DNA from: Rhizomucor pusillus
Taxonomy: Eukaryota; Mucoromycota; Mucoromycetes; Mucorales; Lichtheimiaceae
Length of the DNA: 64,000 nt
NCBI GenBank assembly: GCA_900175165.2
Contig: FWWN02000239.1
Location: 1 to 64,000, forward strand
Reading direction: 5' to 3'
The position numbers and the translations under genes were made by a program. The notes below the pieces were generated by a model. That model did not search any database. It was not told the origin of the DNA and saw only the letters and a program-made list of their open reading frames with translations. Shown here in pieces: positions 51,177 to 64,000 of this stretch (position 1 is the first letter of the stretch; each line of letters opens with the position of its first letter).

Positions 51177-51219
51177 ACAGAATGTTTGAGGGACGACGGG
51201 TTCCCAGCTATCAGCTAAC

Positions 51220-53363
51220 ATGGAACTCACAAAGTCAACAGCACAACAGCTTTTACAGTACCTTGACCGTACTCTGCTTCTCGACAAAGTACAACGCTGG
51301 TTGACCACCGCCAGCGGCAGCAACAGCCGGAGATCAGTAGCTGTGATCGGCCAGGCGCTGGCTGTTGCTGGGGTGGGTATCTTTCTTTACAAGCTCCTGG
51401 TACCTCCAGCCAATCTGCGCCACGTCCCACAAATCAACGTCCTCCGCATGGCGTATTCGTTCCTCTCCATGGAGCAGCCTGGTACGCGCACGAATCGCCT
51501 TGTGTTACCAACCGTGCTCAGGAACAAATCGAAAGGATACGTGGTAAATATCTATTGGCATTTACATTTGCTCTGTGTAGACTTCTTCTCACAAACTGCC
51601 ATGTGTATCTAGTCGATAGTTACTGGTTCTTGGGTACTGTTCATCACTGATCCGATCGCTGCAAAGGCCGTCTTGTTGAAAACAGGTAAATACATCCGGA
51701 ACAAAAACCATCTTCTGCTGGTGGTGCTTAAATATATTTACATATGTCCTTTTGTATCACTTAAGAAAATTTTCCAAAGGACAGCGCCTTGCTCAATTCA
51801 TTGCAAGATTCACATCCAATTATCAAGCTTGTCGGCAAGACCAACATTGTGTTCGCCAACGGACATATATGGAAGAATCAGCGAAAATCAATGAACCCTG
51901 CATTCCATCGTGCAATGCCCGTTGAACTGTTTGGAGATCTTTCAGTCAAGTTTTTCAAACGAATCGATGAGCATCAGGGCGAACCTGTTAGTGTCATCGG
52001 ATTTATGGAAAGATTGACTTTGGATGCACTTGCGCGTGGTCTCTTTGGTATGTAATGGGTAGTGCTCTTATGTGCTTCCATATCTCTTCCCGTGGTCATG
52101 TGTGCTTATCAACTCTTCTTCTCTGTGCTTTACCTAGCTGTCGATTTTCATGCTTTGGATGATATCAACTCGCCCTATTCAAACGCCTACCTCAACATTA
52201 AAGATTCTCTCCGCGATCTATTCCTGATCCTGTTTCCCCAGTTGGATTTTCTCGTAAAGCACATCAGCTCTAAACGTGCAAGACTAACAAGGGACGTTGA
52301 TGCATTGAGCAATTTGTTACTGGATGTAGCAAAGAAGAGACGCCAAGAAATCCAGGAACGACGTGCTCAAGGCATTGTCGTACCAGATAATCAAAAGGAT
52401 CTGTTGACGCGGATAATGGAAGCCGAGTTGGATGGTATTGATGGCATGTCGAGCGATGAAGATCTTAGGGTAAGCGTAATAAATATAGATATTGAATGGC
52501 TTTATAGATTTAACAAATTGTATACCTTTAGGGTAACTTGGCAGTTTTCTTCTTGGCTGGTACGTATTCAGAAAATTCGTTTCTTTTAAGGAATATAGCT
52601 GATACCGTCCTTGATACAGGCCACGAGACGACAGCAAATGCTCTGTCCTTCGCGATATATCATTTAGCGAGATATGCGGATGTTCAAGAAAAGGCACGAA
52701 AGCAAGTCATCGAGGTGCTCGGAGACGAGAAGCGAGACGTTTTCCCGACAGCTGAGCAGCTGAAGGAGATGAAATACATTGACATGATCATCAAAGAGGT
52801 ATGCTGGAAATGATGCCTTTGAATACGAAATACACATGTGCTCACCTTCTTGCAAATACATAGAATTTACGACTTTTGGGACCTGCAGACTTTTTGAACG
52901 CCAGATATACTCTGGAGGATTTCAACGCTGGCGATCTGTTTATTCCAAAGGGTACACTCGTGTCTATCGATTTGTCAGCTATTCAACTCAATCCAGACTT
53001 GTGGGACAAGCCAAACGACTTTATTCCGGAGCGATTCGAGGAAGGCGCCGAGGCCGACCAGCAAAAGGGTCTTGCCTGGTTGCCGTTCAGCAATGGAGGA
53101 CGTCAGTGCATTGGCATGAACTTTAGTCTCGCTGAGCAACGCGTTCTATTAGCTATGTTACGTAAGTTCTAAACTCTGACTGCTCATTTTATCTGTCTGA
53201 AAATGACTCATTGGATATGTTCTCTTTCTTTATTGTGATCACAGTGCGCAAGTATGAATGGACCTTACCTGAGGATTCTGCACACAAGGATGGTGTAAAG
53301 CTGGGAAGTTTCCTTAACGTTGCTCCCCAAAATTTGACCATTGTCTTCAAGAACCGATACTAG
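51220..53363 (+). CDS. Microsomal cytochrome P450 (class II)
   Basis: About eight exons give roughly 530 residues. The N-terminus is basic-Ser and then a single anchor (VAVIGQALAVAGVGIFLYKL), followed by the proline hinge. The substrate region includes FANGHIWKNQRKSMNPAFHR (the WxxxR of helix C). Helix I carries the oxygen-binding motif (DTGHETTANALSF, regenerated across an intron). Helix K has ExxR across a splice (IIKE|NLRL), followed by PERF (DFIPERFEEGA). The haem loop is FSNGGRQCIGMNFS, matching FxxGxRxCxG with the proximal Cys. It should be an active ER monooxygenase using P450 reductase. Family resemblance is to Mucorales CYP509-type enzymes, but this is from memory of the motifs and not tested. 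The substrate is unknown. Confidence 0.9.
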
Positions 53364-53528
53364 CTTTTATTCCCCTGCTCTTTAGCTCTCTTTGTCTATC
53401 CTCTTCTTTGTATGAAATGCTCAATAGAGCATACCAAGTGAAAACCCACATGCTGTAGTTTATCTCAATTTAAAGTTACATATACAATGGTGTAACAATA
53501 CAGGCAAATGAGCTTTATTACAAAACGT

Positions 53529-56500
53529 CTAAGAATCAAGATCGACTCGTGTCTCAAACTCAATGTCTAATTGCTGATCAAGTCCGATATATCCATCGCA
53601 CATGAGATAAAGTGTATAGCGGTGCTTACCAAGTCGTTCAGGCGTATCGAAACCGATGCTTGACGAGGCTTTATTTGTCAAGGTTTCGTTCGGTCCGTTA
53701 CGCATACTCAGACGTTTCAGAGCAAGGAGTTCGTCCGTTTCTGGGTCGCCTAAAACTAGCCACCAGGATTCGTATTGCGGCTTGGGGAAGTTTGGTGCAT
53801 AGATACGACCGTCGTGATTTTTAACCTTGCCGAGTCGGTGAAGTTGGATATCGATGTTGTAGGTCGATTCAGGGATCAAGTATGGTTTCTTTGAGTTGAC
53901 GCTCGCTTTTAAGTCAATTACAGGCAATCTCGATGAAACCTTAACAATCTACAGAAGCATAGAAAAGAAATGGTTAGTCTGAAAGATAGGCTCGAGAAGC
54001 TACAGATATCTTGAAATTTACCTCGTCTACGTCTTGCTGGCTGAGTCCCGGAACCTTCTCAAAAATAGACTTGACACGGGTCTCTGAAAATTCTGTCAAT
54101 TCAGCCAGGCAACGAATTGCTTTATTCTGTGGTGGAATATTCAAATTAGATAATGCATAGGAGTGAAATATGTGACGCTGCTGGCTTACCTTGTACCGAA
54201 TATCTTGAAGCATACGCTGTTTAATTCCTGGAAGCGTCAGCAGTGTTGATTCATCAGTCCAGCGTGCTTGTTTTATACACTGGAGCAAGTTCATAACATT
54301 CAAGGTCGTTGATAAGTAGCCAGCATCTGCAGCCACGTCGATCATTGCTTGGCAAAATCGGACAGCAGAGTCTAATACTGTAATTTGATCGGTAATGTAG
54401 TCAGATATCGGCAGCTCGATTCTGCTGATGTGAGCCTGCGTGAGGACATAGGCTTTGACGTGCGGTGAGATCATGTATCGTGGCGGCTTTACTTTGTAAG
54501 GTATGTGCTTTTCGATTTCTTGGTTCAATAGATCCTCGTTGCATCGTGCCGGTAACTCGTCGTATTCCGACGCATTGGCCATGATATCTAGCAAATCATC
54601 CATGGCAGAATCTTTTGTAAGCCGTTCACCAAAATGACGGACCGTTTGATGTCGTAAGTAGTAGTAAGAAGCGATGCGGCCGGAAATAGTAGGTATCAAA
54701 TCAAAGTCGTTCTCGACTTCGAGGCATCCAGACGCTTCCAATCTCTCTGCGACTTGATTGATCGTGTTCGACAAGAAGGTTTCGACTCCCTTTTGCGATA
54801 AGTCGTCGAGTCCATAATATGTTGGATTTTGTTGCAGACGTCGGTAGAAATAGGTCCATGTCAAATAATCCATTGCATCTTGCTTGGTTTTTATCGTGCC
54901 GCCTACAATCTCTGCATTGATGTGGTCGTCCATAAACTTGTGTAAGCTTGACTCGACGGGGAAAGGTTCATGCAAGAACTTTTTGAAAAAGTTCTTTTTG
55001 CTATCTTGGACAAATACTCGAGCAATACCGGTCGTATCAAACTGGGGTCGACCGGCACGACCCATCATCTGCAGAACGTCCGTGATCGGATAGTCGACAT
55101 AGCGACCGACTTTGTAGTTGTAGTATTCCGTACCCTTGATCACAACCAAATGTGCGGGCAAGTTGACACCCCACGCTAGCGTGCTTGTGGCAATCAATAT
55201 CTGAATCTTGAGATTAAGATATAAGTCTTCAACGAGACGACGATCGTCCTCTGTCAAACCAGCGTGATGCAGACCGATACCAAATGCCAAAGACATCTTG
55301 AGCGATTCATCGTGTACCTTGTCCAGGAGGGTCTCGAGTTCCATATCATCCATGTGAAGCCATTGCCTTGGATTTTCCTCCATACCACAGTAAGCGATCA
55401 AATCTTGCGCGGTCAGTCGTGTTTGTCGACGAGACGAGACGAAAACGATGACCGGCTGCGTTGGAGAATGTGTCTTGATGGCAGCATAGGTAGGCTTATT
55501 CATGGACATCATTCTAGGACAGTAATGTTTTCCGGGGAAGCCATCGATGTATATCTCCAGCGGCACGGGACGCACCGAGTGCCGAAAATTGAAAAGCCCA
55601 ACCTTTTCGATACCGAGCCAATCTGCCAAGTCGTGCGCGTTGGCAAGCGCAGTCGAAAGACCAACGATACGCACCTTGCGTTCCAGTTGCGATCCGATAT
55701 AGTTCATACGTGACACAATGACTTCCAAAATGGGGCCACGGTCACCACCCAGCAGATGGATTTCATCAATAATGACACATGAAACCTTTCGTACGTAGGC
55801 ACGGGTTTGCCATCCACGACTGATACCGTCCCACTTCTCAGGTGTTGTGATAATGATATCGGCAGCCTCTATCGTCTTGAGATCAGGCGTCACATCGCCA
55901 GTCAGTTCGACCAGTTTCCGGTTCATCGGGCCAGTAAGCCGCTTATTCCAATCTGCAACTCGTTCCTTCACCAGAGCTTTCATGGGTGCAATGTAGACGA
56001 CCTTGGAGTCTGGATAATCTCGGAATGCAGACCTGGAAATAAACATTGCTCTTGGTACTATGGACATTATTTCGCTACAAATAGTTCATTACTTACCACA
56101 TCACAAGCTCTGCGGCCACAGTTTTACCAGAGCCTGTAGGTGCACCAACCAAAGCATTGTGTGATGTATTGTAAAGCGTGTGGAAGATTTGTGTCTGTAC
56201 AGGATTAAAATGTGAGAATCGTTGGGCACAAACACCCTCCAAGACATCATCATGCAAGGCGGTGATCGGAAGAGGCTGCAGATCCAGCAGGTCGGTATGT
56301 GGCGGGCTCATTTGAGGCAATATGAGGTGCTGGAACGAGACCGGCAGCAATGTTTCTGCGCCCAACCATCGATCTGATACAACGCGGATGTAGATCTGAG
56401 ACGGCAAAGGCTCCACCAATGGTACCGTGAATCCTATCGTTATCGTTTCGCCGTGCTGTTTCTTGTGGAGTAAAAAGTATTCAGAGTAGTAGATCTCCAC

Positions 56501-59500
56501 ATTCTCTGAATCCTCTGCCCAGATCCACCAAGGCTCAACGTTTCCGTGGACTCTGTCGTTCCATACAAAATCGGGAGTGATACTCAATTCGACGTTGAGG
56601 ACGTTGCGTGTGATAGGTGCGATTCTGGCATCCAGAATCAAGCTGGGGAACTGATCGACACATTTAGCAATTGTAGGACCCATTTTGTTGCGATGTACGA
56701 GCTGCCCAAGTTCAGCAGGATCCATATCACGCATCTCCTCGATTGTCACTTCGTGGCTGCGATTCTCGATAACATGCATGATATCGATAGGAAGACCCAT
56801 TTGTCGAAGCGGATGTTCGAATGTCCACATTCGTTTTTCAATGGCCTTGTTGATCGATAGCAGAACATAGGCTGTAGGTCCCCAGTTTCGATTAAGAGCG
56901 ATCTCAAAAAGCGCTCTGGCGATACGTCCAGCATTTTGCGCAACGTAGGCGCAGTCAGATACCAGCGCAAAGTCATCAATTCGAGCGTTGGAAATGTATG
57001 ATTGCAGGAGCACGTTGACTTTACCGTGTGTGGAGTCTACACCTCCCTGTGATAATTACAATATTTAGCATCATTCTGTTGCTCTGGCTCATGTGCGGTG
57101 TATAATTACCTTGATATCGCAGGCACAAGAATTATCGTGCAATCCTTTCAGCTCCTTGTGCTCGTTATCTCGACTCTTTATATTGTCAAATTCCGAACTC
57201 AAACTCATCATTGAAAGAACGTCTGCTTCGGTCATTTGTGGACGCATGATTTCGTTGAAGATCTCGATACTCGTATGCTTGATGTAAAAATTGGATGCAA
57301 TGCGGCCCAAATCTTTGGGAGTAAGATAACCGGTGTTCTCGTCAAAAATGATCATTTGACACTTGGCAAGACGACGTGCAGCTAGCACGACTATTTCGTG
57401 TCGTTTGCGGCCCAGCAATGGATCTTCAATCGGTTCAGAGTGATCCATGCCGTACACCATCGGGTTCTTTTTCATGCGCACATACAAATAAGTGTAGCTG
57501 AGCCAAGTTACTGCTTCATCGACGTTGGTAACCGTGCCCAAGGATATTTCAGCATTCAGATTATCGGCGATATGCTCAATGAACCTGCGTATCATCAATG
57601 TGAATGGATGGCGGTTGGTAGTTGGATTGGTGTAAACTTACTTGGATTCAATAGGATGCTGCTGTGTAATAGCTGAAATGTAATGCGCAAGTCGATCGTG
57701 TGTTGTCAAGATATAGCCTATACCTTGCGATTCATACTACAGCGGAAATCTTCTTAGCAAATCTATGCAAATTCTTTAAACCATATCACCTAGAAGTACC
57801 TGAGGACGGCCGGCACGACCAAAGATTTGCAACACATCCAAAATGGATAGATCCACAAAGCTACCCTTTTGCGAATCATAGACCTGCGTGCCTTTGATCA
57901 CTACTGCGTAGGCAGGCAAGTTGACGCCCCAAGCAAGCGTGGCTGTGCAGCATAGCACCTACAAGGAAATGTGTATTAGAAGTTGTGCCGCGTAGGTATG
58001 ATCCTCCATTTATGAAGGTTACCTTTATCGCGCCGTCAGCAAACATGCGTTCGGTCAGCGTACGATCTGACCGCAGCATACCAGCATGATGGATGCCAAA
58101 GCCGTACTTAAATAGCTCTTTTAGCTCCTTGTTCCGGGATTTTTCGACCTCTCGCTTGTAGTTCGAGTAACTCCGTTCTTGCGAGCAGTCAAAGAAGTCG
58201 GCGACGCCTTCTGCCATCATTTCTTCGCGAAGAGCTTGGGCCGTCCGCACAGTCTCTTTTCTCGCGTGGACGAACACCATCACCTGGTGACCTTGTTCTA
58301 CCATTTCCCAGACTTTATCGTAACACGCCTTATCCATGCGTTCCTTGGTAACAACCGAGTTGGGTTTGCCCTTGATACCCAAAAAGTGCTGCTCAAGTGG
58401 AACAGGGCGGAATCCACTATCAAAGAAGAAAAGACCTTGGTATGGATTTACACTGGTCGTCGTATGATTAGGATATGTCAGCGATCTTTTTTTTCCCTTC
58501 CTCTATCATCAACATGCACCACTTACCGCAGGAAAGCTGCTACATCAAGATAATTTGGCAAGGTAGCAGATAGACCGACAATTCGGATCAGGGACTGGCT
58601 TGACTCAACCTATGGCGATATTATTTGCTCGCATATATTACAACATAAACTTCAACAAGAAATACATACCTGGCGCAAAGTTCTAGCGATGATACTTTCG
58701 ATAACTGCACCTCGATCTTCGTGCAACAAGTGCACTTCGTCAATGATAAGCAGTCTGACTTTCTACAAGGCCGCAGATTACATTGTTAGCAACATCCTAC
58801 CTGGCTGCATGTAAACGTTTCTTCCGTACCTGAGATAATTCGGTATCTCCAGCTCCTTTGCGCGTAATAACATCCCATTTTTCGGGCGTTGTCACGATAA
58901 ACTGAGTCGCCTGGATTTCAGATTTCGTCAACTGCATATCACCCGTCAATTCGCGCACGTTGATTCCCAGAAACTTGAGACGTTTGCCCATCTTTTCCAC
59001 GACTTCTGCCGCCAAGGCCTTCATGGGAGCCACGTAGACAATTTTGAAATCTTCTTTTGCAATCGTGAAATTAATATCGGTGGTTTCCTTGCTAGGAGGT
59101 GGATAGCAGTATTGCGATAAACAGCGGAGGACAGTCAACATGGCAACATCCGTTTTACCCTTAAGAGATTAAAGTGTGAATTGGACTTGTACAATTATAA
59201 AGTGTACTGTTCTGTACTTACTGCACCGGTGGGTGCACAGACAAGCATATTTTCGTTGGTTTCGTAAGCGATGGGGTATACGATAGACTGGATTCTGTTC
59301 AAGCTTTCGTATGCCTGTATACAATTGCATAGCTGTCAAAACCGCTGCTTTGCATTGAATCCATATCGTACTGTTACCTTGAAAGCTCCTCTTGCGAGGT
59401 TATCCATATCTTTTATGTATATTCTGCGCTCACCAGCCCTGACAGGAGCGACTTTGGGAACGGGGATAATTGTTTCTTCATAATCATTGTAGTCTTCGCG

Positions 59501-60900
59501 TACGGTGCCAGCCGGTAAGGTGAAACGTGTTCCAAACATAGACAAGGTTCCACCAGCCTTTCCAGACTGATACACATGAGGATAGGCTTCTTCCTTCTGA
59601 GCCTACAGGGATACACTTGTTGATATGCAGGTAGTTCGAAGAAAAAAGTCCAGATGTTGATTACTTGCCTTCAAACCGGTGCTGACAAGAGGAGCCTGGC
59701 TAGCGGATAGCAGTGCTTCCTCTCGTGCTTGACGCAATTCCGTAACATCGAACCCCAAAATGTTCATAGAGACCGCGTTCTCGTCCTCTATATTCACTGT
59801 TTAGACAACGCATGCTGCGAATTTCCGACAGACTTATACATACCTTCTACTTTTTGCTGTGCTCTGGAAGCCTTCTTTTGATCTTTTCGTTTCTGTTTCA
59901 TTTTCCTCTTTTCAGCTTCGGTCTGAATTGTGAACTGGGACTGCGGCAGGTAGTTGCCTCGTCTCTCCTCCAACTTTTCTCTTTCGTTAAGCTGTCCACC
60001 CAAATAGCCAGACTAGCATTATATAAATATTTTGCTAAATTGCGTGGTTTCTTCGAGTTGCTTGAGGCGGCAACTTACCATCTTCATAATAGTATCTACA
60101 ATAACAGTTCGTTTCATGACAAGCGTTGAAACCAGTGACAACGCATCGTATCCAAGCAGATCCACCAGTCGATCTTGGACATCTAGATGATATAATCGTC
60201 AATATGACTATTAAATACCGTTGCTTGCTGCCCTAACTTACCATCATCGTTTGACCTCAAGATGGTGAATATGTCTGTGCATAGCCTTTGCGTGCTTAAT
60301 CCCGAATTGGGCCCTTTTTGAGCAATGTAGTTTTGGCATTGCCTGCAATATTATATGTGAATATCATTGCTTCCAATGTGGAAAGAGCAGTAGTTTGCAT
60401 TTACGTTAGCAGCCAGTTACGGTCGTAGAGACCAGAGGATGTCGCAAGCTCCTGTTGCTGCTGTTCTTCCGCGGCTCTGACCACATGCCCATCCTCCTCC
60501 TCTTCTTCTTGGTCACGTTTTAATATCGATAAAATATTCTCAGGAGGCTGGAAAGGGATCGATTCGCCGTAGGTAGATTGTCTGTTGACTAAAATTTTAT
60601 GCATTAGACAAATGATCTATCTTTGTCAAGAACACAAAAAAAAGGGCTGAGCGAAATGAATCATATTATTATCATTTTACCTTTGTTTCGATGCTCAGCG
60701 CGATACTTTTCAACGAGTTCTTTAAAGGTAGCAATGGATTGCTCGACCACTTGATTGCCGTCGTAGTTTAATGGCGCCTTGACAAGATCAGCAGGATTGA
60801 CCTGCTTGCTTTTGCCCTTGCCCTTGCCACCAGAAGTTTGGCTACTGACAGTGACAAGTCGACGTAGGAATGCACTGACAGGTGTTGTATGAGCAACCAT
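53529..60900 (-). CDS. SLH1: Double-cassette Ski2-like RNA helicase SLH1/ASCC3
   Basis: About twenty exons give roughly 2000 residues starting [20 protein letters not shown]. Landmarks from the N-terminus: a Lys/Glu coiled region ([20 protein letters not shown]), the first cassette with Walker [19 protein letters not shown] (split by an intron) and box [20 protein letters not shown], a first Sec63 domain, the second cassette with [20 protein letters not shown] and [20 protein letters not shown], and a C-terminal Sec63 domain ending in [15 protein letters not shown]. The first Sec63 and linker ([20 protein letters not shown]) and the DEVH/DEIH pair match ASCC3/SLH1, which separates collided ribosomes in quality control (RQT complex). 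The spliceosomal homologue BRR2 was considered and set aside because its PWI domain and DExH sequences differ. Both cassettes look active. Confidence 0.93.
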
Positions 60901-62184
60901 TATGGCGGGAACAAGCTATGCTTTTGGTAACTGCGCGACACTCCTCTCTGCTTTTGAATTCATCGATGAATGCTGCGGCAACGCATTGATTACGAGAGCA
61001 TAAAGACCGTTGTATATTTGAGCGAAGCCGGTTACTCTACAAGTATCACCAGCTTTGCTTAATTTCATCCACGACGCATCATTTGCCTTTGCTTACAAGA
61101 AGGTGAATATTAAAGTATAAGCAAAGATGGGCATATGAATCAGGCATTATCCAAGATGCTTTATGCTAGCAGTGACCGAACCTTCTATCAAGTCTACAGT
61201 ACATAATGATTGTAGAAGATAATAATGGATAGCTCGTGGCCAGACCTGAGCGATCTGATAAATTCTTAGCAGCATGGACTGTATGCTCGACATTAAACAT
61301 TGGCAAGGAGAGAGAATCCTTGATTAGTATGCATTTTGGTGCGTGGTTTTGGGCATACAAACATGCTGTCTCAGGTTGACGGAGGCATCTTCCAGTCCTT
61401 TGCTGAGGGAAGAGCTTGCTTTATTTGCATATACACCATTCCTCTCGTTTAGGATCTGGCCCCCTATCAATGTTTTTTCACACTGAAACAGGGGTGGGGA
61501 GAAACAAAAACCCCGCGCGCGCGCTGTTAGTTTAATTGCATGTTACAGACCTCCTGGGGAGTTGGGTGACAACTGCCAAGAAGTGCAGATTTTTACACAT
61601 CGTAGCCATAAACACGAACGATATCTGCAACAAAAGGATACGTGACGAAACGTCATACACGGAGTTCTTCGCAGCAACGTGGATTCTTTTCGGTAAAAGG
61701 CCATCGTTATGGAATCCCAAACAACGATAAATTGCGCGAATGTTGTACCAGGTGATCCCTTTGCTTTGTGTATTGTTGGGTATGAAAGAGTCCGCGAATG
61801 TAGCGAACAAAGAAGGGCGTTGCTGGCGCCTGCAGGGGAAAGTTCCGATTCCAATTCGTTGAGGTGTTACAGATGAGGATGATGAAAAAAGCGTATGATC
61901 TTTCAACATGGAAACATCGTGAATGCGAGGAGCTATCACCTCCATGCTGCCGCTACTACTAGCTTGATCCTGGTATAAAGATCACAGAAGAAGCTGCAGC
62001 TGCGCATGACGTTAGGCTGTCACTTACTTGGTCCTTTACGTAACACACTCGTGCCTTCCCCCCTCCTCCCCTTGAACCATTTTGTTTTCGCGCTTTGCAC
62101 TGCATAGAATTTGTTCCATCCCAGACTTACGACAGTTGCACAAGTCACCACTATTGTGTTTCAGAATGAGGCGCGGTTCCAGGC

Positions 62185-62194
62185 TATATAAAAG
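62185..62194 (+). promoter_or_regulatory. TATA box of GAPDH
   Basis: TATATAAAAG about 360 bp upstream of the ATG at 62552, preceded by GC-rich sequence. A long CT-rich leader follows, as in strongly expressed glycolytic genes. Transcription should start about 30 bp downstream, giving a leader of roughly 330 nt. Confidence 0.65.
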
Positions 62195-62351
62195 CGCAGT
62201 AGCCCCGGCCCCTTTGTTTACTTCTTCATACCACTCTCCTCTCTTCTATCTTTTTCTTAGTTTCAAGTACTAAGAAAAAGAATCCAATACAAGCGCTCTC
62301 AACAAACACTCAAACGAACTCAACTCTTCTTCTTTTTTTCTCTTTTCTCTG

Positions 62352-62440
62352 TAACGACCTCTTTTTCAACTCTAACGACTCTTCCATTTTAACGACCCCA
62401 AAAAATTTTAACGACCCAAAAATCAAAAAGCTCTAACGAC
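62352..62440 (+). repeat. Five dispersed TAACGAC repeats in the GAPDH leader
   Basis: TAACGAC occurs at 62352, 62373, 62390, 62409 and 62434, usually as (T/C)TAACGACC, with degenerate ACGAA copies continuing to about 62525. All lie on the sense strand of the presumed transcript, between the TATA box and the start codon. Confidence 0.75.
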
Positions 62441-62551
62441 CTCTTTACGAAAAACACCAATCCAAAAACAAAACTTTATAGTCACAACTTTTCACTTTTT
62501 ACGAACTCTCCAAACTTTTACGAAACTTTCAAAAAATAACAAATTACTATC

Positions 62552-63895
<1,344 letters not shown>

Positions 63896-64000
63896 ACCAT
63901 GCAACCAAGTGTAGACTTGTAAATTCCTTTTCGCTCATTAATCTTTTTTCTCCTTCATCCTACTCTTCTTCCACCTACCTTTTATCCCTTCTTTCCGCGC

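Larger units (their letters stand above)
50563..51219. other. Intergenic region
   Basis: About 660 bp between the pepsin-fold gene and the P450. The first 200 bp are CT-rich 3' flank with AATAAA near 50765. The last 150 bp hold the P450 promoter elements described separately. No gene seen. Confidence 0.55.
60901..62551. other. Divergent region between SLH1 and GAPDH, mostly without genes
   Basis: 1650 bp separate the two divergent start codons. A minus-strand frame at 61532-61945 (137 codons, ATG) has no recognised motif and I do not call it. A short CG-alternating run lies near 61512-61524. The right-hand 370 bp are the GAPDH promoter and leader. CT-rich blocks precede the ATG. Confidence 0.5.

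Noticed and set aside
53529..60900. Spliceosomal helicase BRR2 as the identity of the large helicase
   Set aside because: It has the same double-cassette layout, but the linker sequence, the Sec63 end [12 protein letters not shown] and the absence of a PWI domain fit SLH1/ASCC3 better.
61532..61945. 137-codon minus-strand frame upstream of GAPDH
   Set aside because: No motif and no matching exons, and it lies in a divergent promoter region. It could be real but cannot be supported.

Overview
The window is nuclear DNA from a filamentous fungus, most likely an early-diverging one (Mucoromycota, Mucorales-like). The evidence is dense coding on both strands (about 28 genes in 64 kb), genes broken by many short introns of roughly 40-100 bp, and fungal-type families (Alr/Mnr2-type CorA, NNF1, a C-terminally WQWSTF FYVE protein, Furry/Mor2, SHG1). 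The cytochrome P450 resembles Mucorales families. Placement to phylum is inference; no species can be named from the sequence alone. Exon joins were read by eye from splice sites and reading frame, so outer coordinates are firmer than inner junctions.

Layout, left to right. 1-1765: no convincing gene. 1766-11176, minus strand: a helical polyglutamine protein, a coiled-coil protein, a VHS-GAT endosomal adaptor, a PH-domain protein and a C2H2-finger/helical-repeat protein. 11641-13545: proteasome lid subunit RPN3. 13664-16372: a CDP-alcohol phosphotransferase (last step of the Kennedy pathway) divergent from EMC5, both ER-membrane proteins. 16375-23677: a giant Furry/Tao3/Mor2 scaffold, head to head with an HDDC2-type deoxynucleotidase. 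25185-27150: an MFS carrier. 27262-29383: ribosome recycling ATPase RLI1/ABCE1.

29384-30790 is unresolved, with a possible tail-anchored gene. 30851-32581: kinetochore NNF1 head to head with prefoldin subunit 3. 32889-38277, plus strand: a FYVE protein, a FRAY-like STE20 kinase and a CorA magnesium transporter. 38984-39502: a small secreted orphan, followed by a degenerate tandem duplication. 40254-41423: an MDR oxidoreductase, tail to tail with the COMPASS subunit SHG1. 42022-44412: a mitochondrial PPR protein converging on mitoribosomal protein mS34. 45083-47836: histone H3 head to head with ARP6 of the SWR1 remodeller. 48711-53363: a secreted pepsin-fold protein that has lost one catalytic aspartate, then a P450. 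53529-60900: the double-cassette helicase SLH1/ASCC3, which splits collided ribosomes. 62552-63895: GAPDH with a strong TATA promoter and a repeat-bearing leader.

Most genes are conserved housekeeping. Several are arranged as tight divergent pairs (75-145 bp between start codons) or tail-to-tail pairs (2-13 bp between stops), so promoters and 3' ends must be shared. RLI1 and SLH1 both act on stalled or terminated ribosomes; SHG1, H3 and ARP6 all act in chromatin; the PPR protein and mS34 both act in mitochondrial gene expression. The least expected items are the pseudo-protease, recurring GC-AG introns, the orphan secreted protein, the unassigned proteins near the left end and the repeats in the GAPDH leader.
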